Part shown: positions 1-6,384 of the stretch, piece after piece
How positions within the stretch are numbered: position 1 is the stretch's first letter
How the letters are laid out: every line of letters begins with the position of its first letter
NCBI GenBank assembly: GCA_021107195.1
Contig: JAIOTF010000056.1
Span: 1-9,888, forward strand
DNA: 9,888 nucleotides
Direction: 5' to 3'
DNA from: Anaerolineaceae bacterium
Lineage (GTDB): Bacteria; Chloroflexota; Anaerolineae; Anaerolineales; Anaerolineaceae
Translations under genes and position numbers: made by a program
The notes under the pieces: generated by a model
Databases searched by the model: none
The model's input: only the letters and a program-made list of their open reading frames with translations
Told to the model about the DNA's origin: nothing

Positions 1-35
1 GTTGTCGTGCACTTAACATCATGACGCATCAGGGA

Positions 36-66
36 ATGCCTGACAGCTACCGGGTTGTCTAGGCAT
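36..66. repeat. Small bulged hairpin in the downstream intergenic region
   Basis: ATGCCTGACA (36-45) pairs with TGTC (56-59) plus AGGCAT (61-66), a 10-bp stem with one bulged T and a 10-base loop. No T-run follows on either strand. The surrounding region 1-143 shows no open reading frame or RNA gene I can support. It could belong to a feature lying mostly outside the window. Confidence 0.3.
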
Positions 67-93
67 AACCATACAGATGGAATGACTGTGTCT

Positions 94-147
94 CTATCTC
101 TTTTTTTGTGATTTATGCACCAAAGCCCTCCCAGACACAAGAGATAG
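94..147. repeat. Inverted repeat overlapping the terminator stem
   Basis: CTATCTCTT (94-102) is the reverse complement of AAGAGATAG (139-147), extended by GTG (108-110) against CAC (136-138) with a run of five extra T as a bulge. The right copy shares four bases (144-147) with the base of the terminator hairpin, so the two structures partly compete. It may be a second-stage terminator or a remnant of a duplicated hairpin; the function is unknown. Confidence 0.4.
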
Positions 148-178
148 GGTTTTTGCAGCTTATCTGCAAAAACCCTAT
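144..178 (-). terminator. Strong hairpin, probable terminator of the operon
   Basis: Perfect 15-bp stem, ATAGGGTTTTTGCAG (144-158) with CTGCAAAAACCCTAT (164-178), and a 5-base loop, starting 28 nt after the hoxH stop codon. On the minus strand the stem is followed by TCTCTTGTGTCTG, a U-enriched but not continuous tract, so termination may be leaky. On the plus strand the tail TTTATGTTG is also weak. The position at the end of the operon is the main reason for the call. Confidence 0.7.
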
Positions 179-205
179 TTATGTTGCAAGAAATGTTATT
201 ACCGA

Positions 206-1636
206 TTAACCGTCGCGGCGCAATGTTTTGATGGTTTGATTGTCTGCATTGACAATATTGATGATCATCGGCATTTGACCCACTGCGTGAGTGGAACAGG
301 ACAGGCAGGGATCGTGCGCCCGGACTGCTGCTTCCACTCGATTTAATAGCCCTTCGTGAATTTCGGGGCCTTTGATGTAGGTTTTGGCAACAGAATCTAC
401 GGCTTCGGTCATTGCCCAGTTGTTGTGGCCTGTGGAGACGATCAGGTTAACGCGTTCCAATTGCCCTCTTTCATTGGCAAAGTAGTGATGGATAAGCGTG
501 CCGCGAGGTGCTTCGATCACACCAACGCCTTCTCTGACTGGCTGATGGCGTGTGTTCAGCACGTCTCTGCTGAGGGTATCAGGATCATCCAACAGGGCTT
601 CTACTCTTTCAATAGCAAAGAGAACTTCGATCAGGCGGGCATAGTGATACATCAATGTTGGTTCAACTGGCAGACCATTGTTTGAAGCACGGAATTTTAA
701 CCACTCTTCATGTGCGAGTGGCGTATCCAGTTTCTTGACGGTATTGAGGCGCCCCAACGGGCCAACGCGGTATACACCGGCGGGGAAGCCCATCTTTTTG
801 TAGTACGGGAATTTGAGGTAGGACCAGTTTTCAACATGTTCGTTGATATAGTCCAGGTAATTTGCGGGGTCGAATCTTTCGAGGAGTTCACCTTTTGAAT
901 CCACGAGGCGCAGATGGCCGTCGTATAATTCAAGGCCGTCATCCGGTGTGACCAAACCCAGATAGCCAGTTGTAAGCACAGCAAATTCGTTGATCACATC
1001 CTGATTTTTATCGGCCCAGTCCTTTATGATCTGAATGCCAAGCTGTGTCGTAGCTTTAGCGTCGGCAATACCGGCAAGGATGATATCGCGGTCCGCAGCA
1101 TTGAGGGATTTATTCACACCGCCAGGAACGGCAAAGATGGGGTGGATGCGGCGCCCGCCAAGGATGCGGATGATTTCCTGACCAAATTTGCGTAGTTGGA
1201 CAGCTTTGATGGCTACTTCGGGATTTTGCTGGATCAAGCCAATCACGTTGCGGATGGCGGGATCGGCATCAAAACCGAGGAGCAGGTCTGGCCCGGCAAG
1301 TTCGAAGAAATGCATGCCGTGGCTCTGAATGATTTGTCCCATGTGCATGAGCTCGCGCAATAAGGAAGCTGGCCGGGGGGGCGGGGCACCCATGACAACG
1401 TCGCCGGCTTTGGCGGCAGCAAGGTGGTGACTGACCGGACAAATACCGCAGATGCGCGGGGTGATAGTCGGCATTTCAAATACCAAGCGCCCCTCACAGA
1501 ATTTCTCGAAACCGCGAAATTCATTGATGTGCAAATACGCATGTTCAACGGAGCCATCGTCCTTGAGGCGAATGGTGATCTTCGCGTGGCCTTCAATGCG
1601 TGTTACTGGCTCGATGGTGATCTTTTGCATACCCAT
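206..1636 (-). CDS. hoxH: [NiFe] hydrogenase large subunit, HoxH-type (476 aa)
   Basis: Catalytic subunit carrying the Ni-Fe(CN)2CO site for reversible H2 oxidation. The N-terminal ligand motif is RICGICPVSHH (C63, C66, H70) and the C-terminal one is DPCLSCSTH (C444, C447, H450). VTRIEGHAKI (11-20) is the usual opening motif, and the sequence resembles group 3d HoxH throughout. After H450 there is a 26-residue tail, the peptide normally removed by a HoxW/HycI-type protease once nickel is in place; no such protease is encoded in the window. The ATG at 1636 has GGAGG 10 bases upstream; a second ATG two codons in would be 16 bases away, so the first is preferred. It is the last gene of the operon, followed 28 nt after the stop by a strong hairpin. 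Confidence 0.95.
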   Translation of the reverse strand: MGMQKITIEPVTRIEGHAKITIRLKDDGSVEHAYLHINEFRGFEKFCEGRLVFEMPTITPRICGICPVSHHLAAAKAGDVVMGAPPPRPASLLRELMHMGQIIQSHGMHFFELAGPDLLLGFDADPAIRNVIGLIQQNPEVAIKAVQLRKFGQEIIRILGGRRIHPIFAVPGGVNKSLNAADRDIILAGIADAKATTQLGIQIIKDWADKNQDVINEFAVLTTGYLGLVTPDDGLELYDGHLRLVDSKGELLERFDPANYLDYINEHVENWSYLKFPYYKKMGFPAGVYRVGPLGRLNTVKKLDTPLAHEEWLKFRASNNGLPVEPTLMYHYARLIEVLFAIERVEALLDDPDTLSRDVLNTRHQPVREGVGVIEAPRGTLIHHYFANERGQLERVNLIVSTGHNNWAMTEAVDSVAKTYIKGPEIHEGLLNRVEAAVRAHDPCLSCSTHAVGQMPMIINIVNADNQTIKTLRRDG

Positions 1637-1654
1637 AATTATTTTTCCTCCAAT

Positions 1655-2200
1655 CTAATGCCAGTGTAATAAGTTGTTTTCCTTGAGCTGCGGCATACGC
1701 CCGTGTGCCAGTTCACTCAAGACATAAAAGATCGCGTCGGCGTCCGGCGGACAACCCGGCACGAAGATATCAACCGGAACGACTTCATGAATTGCCCTCA
1801 CCCGCGTCGGAACACATAGTTCAGGATCGTTAGGGATCATCCCGCTGGAATCGGTGCTTTCCGTTTCAATATAGGCCCGGCGCAGCGATTCTTCGATGGT
1901 GAAGAAATTGCGCATGGCAGGTACACCGCCGAATACGGCGCAATCACCAAGTGCCACGAGAATTTTGCAACGATCTCGCATCAGGCGGGCTTGTTCTTCG
2001 TTAGCAGTATTATTGATGGCGCCTTCAAGAATGCCGACATCAACACCGCTTTCATCTGCGTGTTTCAAATCAGTGATGGGTGTAGCGCGAATGTCTACCA
2101 GTTCGGCAATTTGAATAATTCGTTCATCAATGTCTAGTAAGGACATGTGGCAACCAGCACAGCCTGCCATCCAGTCCGATGCTACTTTTGGTTTTGGCAT
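1655..2200 (-). CDS. hoxY: [NiFe] hydrogenase small subunit, HoxY-type (181 aa)
   Basis: Small subunit of a group 3 cytoplasmic [NiFe] hydrogenase. It holds the proximal [4Fe-4S] cluster that takes electrons from the Ni-Fe site. Ligands fit the HoxY pattern: C14 and C17 (CAGCH), C87 (LGDC) and C150 (PGCPP). There is no twin-arginine signal and no C-terminal medial/distal cluster domain, so the protein is cytoplasmic and carries a single cluster, as expected for NAD-linked enzymes. The ATG at 2200 is preceded by AGGAG at a 7-base spacing. It lies 18 nt upstream of the large-subunit gene. Its length matches HoxY. Confidence 0.93.
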   Translation of the reverse strand: MPKPKVASDWMAGCAGCHMSLLDIDERIIQIAELVDIRATPITDLKHADESGVDVGILEGAINNTANEEQARLMRDRCKILVALGDCAVFGGVPAMRNFFTIEESLRRAYIETESTDSSGMIPNDPELCVPTRVRAIHEVVPVDIFVPGCPPDADAIFYVLSELAHGRMPQLKENNLLHWH

Positions 2201-2234
2201 ATTGTGGCTCCTTTTTCATCCAACCAAATAATCA

Positions 2235-4181
2235 TTAATCCAGAATCGCCGAAACGGGGATCTGTTTGAGGAGATTGTCTTTCCAGCCAGTGCTATCTAA
2301 TTTGTATCCAAGAGCAGCGGCCAGTTTTTCGAAGACGGCAGCATTACTTAATACGCCTTCCGGAGCGGGCATTGATTTGACAGCATTTTGCAACTGTCCT
2401 TCCAGATTAAGATAGGAACCGTCTTGTTCCGCCCAGTTTTCAACTGGCAGGACAACATCTGCTTGAGCGGTCAATTGGGAACTATAGCTGGCTTGTACGA
2501 CCAGGAAGGGTGCTTTTTCCAGACGCTTGATCAGTTTTTGGCTTGGGCAATCATCTCCCAAAGCAATAAAAACTGCTTGCTCATCAGAGATGTTGAAGGG
2601 TTGGTCAAGACCGTATTGAGCAGCGGCCATGCTGTTTGCTTTGCCTTTGACGCTGACGAGAGCGTTGCGCTGTTCGCCGATCGTGCCGGAGAGATGTCCC
2701 AGTTCCACGAGAGCTTTGAGGGTGTTCATAGAAGCATTTTTCAACAGGTCTTCGCCGTAGACGATGGCGGGGAAATTAGCTTTGGAGAGCATCTGGGCCG
2801 CTTTTTTGACCGCAGATTCCTCGACCCCTGCATTTTTCGCAAACTCTGCACAAGGTTTATCGACAAGAGCAGCGTTGAGCGCCTGAAGGAGATCGGCATA
2901 GCTTTCTGCTTTCGGTTTCAGCACCTGATGCGCTTGTTGTTCAAAGGCATTGTTATCGCTTCCTGCCCAGATCAATTCCATGCCGAGGGGCAGGATGCGC
3001 TTGATGAAGAAGCCAACGACTTCGTGATCTTTGGCGAGGTCTGCGCCAAGCACAAGCACACAATCAGATTTTTCAATTTCTTCAAGCGCACCTTCAAATG
3101 GTGATCCCAATTCAGCAGCGAGCTGGGTGGGCAGTTTGGTGTTCAGGCCTTCCTCGATGCTCGTTACAGTGGCGGCCTGGAGCTGGTCTTTGAAAAGCTG
3201 CTTGAAGAGGTGCAAAGATTCTGCTGGCAGGCGGGTAGGAACCATTGCTGCTGATTTGGGAGACTTTTTGAATTGGTCGGCAATGGTTTTGATGGCATCA
3301 TTCCACGTAGCGGCTTTGAGTTTGCCGTCTTTGCGTACCATGGGGGTGTAAACACGATCCTGGTTTTCTGCATCCAGAGGCAAATAACGGCCGGTTTTGC
3401 AGAGTACGCCGCGATTTACGGTGGCGTCCCAATTGCCTTCAATGCGAACAAGGTGATTGTCTCGACTGTAAACTTCAATCCCGCAGCCAACGCTGCAACC
3501 AACGCAGATTGTTTCGGTCTTGTCCAATTCTACGTCATGACCCAGGTAGGCGCTTCTACGGTCGATCAAGGCACCGGTGGGGCAAACCTGGACGCAAACG
3601 CCGCAGGAAATGCATGAGCTTTCACCAAGTGGAGTACCAAGATCGGCAACAATGGAGGAATCTGCACCACGTTCTTCAACGCCCAGGGTAAAATTGCCAA
3701 CCAGTTCGCCACATGCCCGGACGCAACGACGGCACAGGATACATCGGCTTTGTTCGAGGATGAAGTACTCGTGTGAAGCATCAACGTCGAAGGTTTTCCA
3801 ATTTGGCTGCAAAGGCCAGTGGGTCATGTCTTGCTCGTATGCGGCGTTTTGAAGCTCGCAGTCACCACCGCTGACCTGGCAGTAGGGGCAGAAATGATTG
3901 CGTTCACTGAACAGCAAGGTCAGTACGAATTTACGCGCTTCGCGAATCCGGTCGTTATCCGTGGTTACAACCATGTTTTCAGTTACAGGAAGCGTACAAG
4001 ATGTTTGTAATGTGCGTGCGCCCTGCACCTCGACCAAACAAAGCCGGCAACCGCCAAAAGGAGTTAATGCCGGATGGTCACACAAGGTGGGAATATGAAT
4101 TTCAGCCTGTTCGGCTGCCCGCAAAACAGTGGTTCCTTCAGGAACCTGAACCTTTTTTTCATCAATAGTGATGTTGACCAT
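2235..4181 (-). CDS. hoxU: HoxU/NuoG-like multi-cluster iron-sulfur subunit (648 aa)
   Basis: Electron-wiring subunit between the flavin subunits and the [NiFe] dimer. Domains in order: a [2Fe-2S] ferredoxin (C34, C45, C48, C62); the His-Cys3 [4Fe-4S] site in HoxU spacing (H96, C98, C101, C108); a two-cluster ferredoxin (C147, C150, C153, C157 and C190, C193, C196, C200); a NuoG-type fourth [4Fe-4S] motif (C226, C229, C233, C261); then a molybdopterin-oxidoreductase-like fold (about 270-648). Classical HoxU has about 240 residues and ends after the second ferredoxin cluster, so this protein is much longer and resembles a shortened NuoG. As in NuoG, no bound pterin is expected; the domain probably serves a structural role. 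The ATG at 4181 has GAGAGGG six bases upstream. The gap to hoxY is 34 nt. Confidence 0.9.
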   Translation of the reverse strand: MVNITIDEKKVQVPEGTTVLRAAEQAEIHIPTLCDHPALTPFGGCRLCLVEVQGARTLQTSCTLPVTENMVVTTDNDRIREARKFVLTLLFSERNHFCPYCQVSGGDCELQNAAYEQDMTHWPLQPNWKTFDVDASHEYFILEQSRCILCRRCVRACGELVGNFTLGVEERGADSSIVADLGTPLGESSCISCGVCVQVCPTGALIDRRSAYLGHDVELDKTETICVGCSVGCGIEVYSRDNHLVRIEGNWDATVNRGVLCKTGRYLPLDAENQDRVYTPMVRKDGKLKAATWNDAIKTIADQFKKSPKSAAMVPTRLPAESLHLFKQLFKDQLQAATVTSIEEGLNTKLPTQLAAELGSPFEGALEEIEKSDCVLVLGADLAKDHEVVGFFIKRILPLGMELIWAGSDNNAFEQQAHQVLKPKAESYADLLQALNAALVDKPCAEFAKNAGVEESAVKKAAQMLSKANFPAIVYGEDLLKNASMNTLKALVELGHLSGTIGEQRNALVSVKGKANSMAAAQYGLDQPFNISDEQAVFIALGDDCPSQKLIKRLEKAPFLVVQASYSSQLTAQADVVLPVENWAEQDGSYLNLEGQLQNAVKSMPAPEGVLSNAAVFEKLAAALGYKLDSTGWKDNLLKQIPVSAILD

Positions 4182-4193
4182 TATCAGCCCTCT

Positions 4194-5861
4194 CTATGCT
4201 TGTTCTAATTGTGCAAGTTTTGTTTCAGGATAAACTTTCCGGCCACTCATGGGGCATACACCCGTTGGGCAAACCTTCAGTTTTATGTGCGCTTCAACTT
4301 CCGGCATGAAGTATTGGAGGATATTTTCCAATGGGGCACCGGCAGTCGTGCCCAGACCACAACTGGAAAGCTCGATCAGATTCTTACTGATGAATTTGAG
4401 GTCTTCCAAATCCTGCATCGTACCAACGCCTTCGGCGATGTTTTTCAGGATTTGATACGCGCGCTCGGTTCCGATACGGCAGGGGTTGCATTTTCCACAG
4501 CTTTCTTTGCGGAAGAAGTTCATCAATACGATGGCGAGATCTATAGCGCAGGTGTTCTCATCACATATCAATAATGCGCCGGAGCCGAGGGAGACGCCGT
4601 TTGCCTGATACGATTCAAAATCCATGGGAGTGTCTTGCAAGCTGCTCGGGATAACTGAGCCGCTGGAACCGCCTGTTTGTGCCATTTTGAAGTGAGCACC
4701 GTTTGCCATGCCTTTACCATAGATGGAGATGACCTCCCGCAGGGTGATGCCCATAGGAACTTCGATCAAACCGGTAACATTTACCTTGCCGAGGATAGTG
4801 CAAACTTTGGTGCCTGGGCTGCCTTCAGTGCCAAATCCCCGGTACCAGTCGGCGCCATTGCGCATGATTGGCGGAATGTTTGCCAGTGTTTCAACGTTAT
4901 TGACCAGGGTGGGTTTTCCCCACAAGCCATTGGTGGTGGGGTAAGGCGGGCGAGAACGTGGTTCGCCGCGTTTCCCTTCCAGGGATTCGATCAAAGCAGT
5001 TTCTTCACCGCAGATATAGGCGCCAGCTCCGCTGTGAACATGCAGTTTGAGATTAAACCCGCTGCCGAGGATATTATCGCCAAGTAGTCCCATTTCTTCC
5101 GCTTGCGCAATTGCAGTGCGCAAACGTTTTTGGGCTAGCAGGTATTCACCGCGAACGTAGAAATAGCCTTCATTAGCGCCGACGGAAAAGGCGGCAATTG
5201 CCATTGCCTCGATGATGGCATGGGGATCGCCTTCAATGAGAACCCGGTCTTTGAAGGTGCCAGGCTCGCTTTCATCAGCGTTGCAAATGACGTATTTGAT
5301 ATCGCACGGCGTACCGGCGACAAACTGCCATTTGAGACCGGTTGGGAAGCCTGCCCCGCCGCGGCCGCGTAAGCCTGAAGCTTTAATTTGGTCAATGACT
5401 TCTTTCGGCTGCATATTGGTCAGAACATCAGCAAACGCCTGGTAGCCGTCATCAGCGATATAGTCTTCGATGCTGGTAGGATCAATTACACCAGTGCGTT
5501 TGAGGATGATGCGCTGCTCGGCGGGAAGTGTGCCCTTGCGAGCGGAAATCCATGCGATGTGACCACTCAATTCACGCACAGGGGCTTGAAGGCCAGGTGC
5601 AACACGGCCTTTGTAAAGGTGTTCTTCGACGATTGTCTGAACGTTTTCAGGTTTAAGGGGTCCGTAAATCGTAGCTTCCGGGTAAACCACTGCCAGTGGT
5701 ACTGCGTCACTGCGTCCTACATCCTGTACCCAGGAAAGGGAGACTTCATTTTCTAAACCCAGAGCGTTGATCTCTCGCTGGAATTGTTCATAAACAGCCT
5801 TGGCGCCGCGTTCCATGCTGCGCGGGTCGCCAGATACAAGCACCATTGATCGGTAATTCAT
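4194..5861 (-). CDS. hoxF: NuoF/HoxF-type FMN/NADH-binding diaphorase subunit (555 aa)
   Basis: Second NuoF-family flavoprotein, expected to oxidise NADH or reduce NAD+ at FMN and pass electrons to HoxU. Visible parts: an N-terminal thioredoxin-like domain (about 1-90) with no cysteine at all (the first in the protein is C186); the FMN-binding GLRGRGGAGFPTGLKW (163-178); a complex-I-like NADESEPGTFKDR loop (194-206); NADH-site GAGAYICGEETAL (278-290); and [4Fe-4S] ligands C455, C458, C461 and C501. It ends soon after an AHI...CPTGVC segment (H525, C531, C536) that matches the HydB-type protein, but the 2x[4Fe-4S] ferredoxin domain that follows there is absent. The ATG has GGAGG at a 6-base spacing. 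The TAG stop sits within the leader of hoxU, 12 nt before its ATG. The loop and missing tail suggest the ordinary diaphorase type rather than the HydB type. Confidence 0.9.
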   Translation of the reverse strand: MNYRSMVLVSGDPRSMERGAKAVYEQFQREINALGLENEVSLSWVQDVGRSDAVPLAVVYPEATIYGPLKPENVQTIVEEHLYKGRVAPGLQAPVRELSGHIAWISARKGTLPAEQRIILKRTGVIDPTSIEDYIADDGYQAFADVLTNMQPKEVIDQIKASGLRGRGGAGFPTGLKWQFVAGTPCDIKYVICNADESEPGTFKDRVLIEGDPHAIIEAMAIAAFSVGANEGYFYVRGEYLLAQKRLRTAIAQAEEMGLLGDNILGSGFNLKLHVHSGAGAYICGEETALIESLEGKRGEPRSRPPYPTTNGLWGKPTLVNNVETLANIPPIMRNGADWYRGFGTEGSPGTKVCTILGKVNVTGLIEVPMGITLREVISIYGKGMANGAHFKMAQTGGSSGSVIPSSLQDTPMDFESYQANGVSLGSGALLICDENTCAIDLAIVLMNFFRKESCGKCNPCRIGTERAYQILKNIAEGVGTMQDLEDLKFISKNLIELSSCGLGTTAGAPLENILQYFMPEVEAHIKLKVCPTGVCPMSGRKVYPETKLAQLEQA

Positions 5862-5873
5862 TTGCCGCCTCCG

Positions 5874-6344
5874 TTAGCTGTACCTGGCCAGGATATCGGG
5901 TACCTGGCTGGGAGTTACGTTGCCGTACATATCATCGTCAACGAGGACGACCGGCCCAACACCACACAGCCCCAAACAACTGGCTGTGATTAATGTCCAT
6001 TTGCCATCTTCGCTTGTCTCACCATCTTTCAGGCCAAGTTCTTCCTGAACGGCTTGCCAGACTTCGCGTCCTCCTGCAACGTGGCAGGGGGCACTCTCGC
6101 AAAATCGGATCACGTGCCTTCCACGCGGTTTGGTGGACAGCATTTGATAAAAGGTGGCAACAGACGTCAGTTTGCTTTTCGGCTCTTTCACCAGGCGGCT
6201 AATTTCTTCAAGCGCCTCTTTTGGTAAATAACCAATGGCTCGGTTGACATCGTTAAGGATGGGAATAAGCTCTTCAGCTTTGGCTCCATGTTCCTCGACG
6301 ACGCCATGAACCACTTCCAGCACATTCATGTTGTCAGGGGGCAT
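5874..6344 (-). CDS. hoxE: NuoE/HoxE-type [2Fe-2S] diaphorase subunit (156 aa)
   Basis: Second thioredoxin-like [2Fe-2S] subunit of the operon, corresponding to HoxE/NuoE. It would relay electrons beside the FMN of the HoxF-type protein encoded next. The four ligands are present: C82 and C87 (CESAPC), and C123 and C127 (CLGLC). The helical N-terminal half (about 5-75) contains the usual IGYLP and SVATFY segments. Length is normal. The ATG at 6344 has GGAG six bases upstream; a second ATG five codons in has no ribosome binding site. The gap to the next gene is 12 nt, fitting an obligate pair with it. It is not a recent copy of the first NuoE: the two differ through most of their length outside the core motifs. 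Confidence 0.9.
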   Translation of the reverse strand: MPPDNMNVLEVVHGVVEEHGAKAEELIPILNDVNRAIGYLPKEALEEISRLVKEPKSKLTSVATFYQMLSTKPRGRHVIRFCESAPCHVAGGREVWQAVQEELGLKDGETSEDGKWTLITASCLGLCGVGPVVLVDDDMYGNVTPSQVPDILARYS

Positions 6345-6384
6345 CTTCCTCTCCAGTCCAGATAGCTAATCAATGAAATTGTAA

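Noticed and set aside
1..143. tRNA, small RNA or CRISPR remnant at the left edge
   Set aside because: The small bulged hairpin at 36-66 does not extend to a cloverleaf, there is no spaced direct repeat, and no promoter or T-run marks an RNA gene.
2388..3104. 238-codon open frame on the plus strand inside hoxU
   Set aside because: It lies antisense to a fully recognised HoxU/NuoG-like gene, has no family resemblance and is explained by codon bias on the other strand.
2235..4181. Complex I (nuo) operon
   Set aside because: NuoE, F and G-like proteins are present, but no membrane subunits or NuoB/C/D follow; instead the [NiFe] hydrogenase small and large subunits follow directly.
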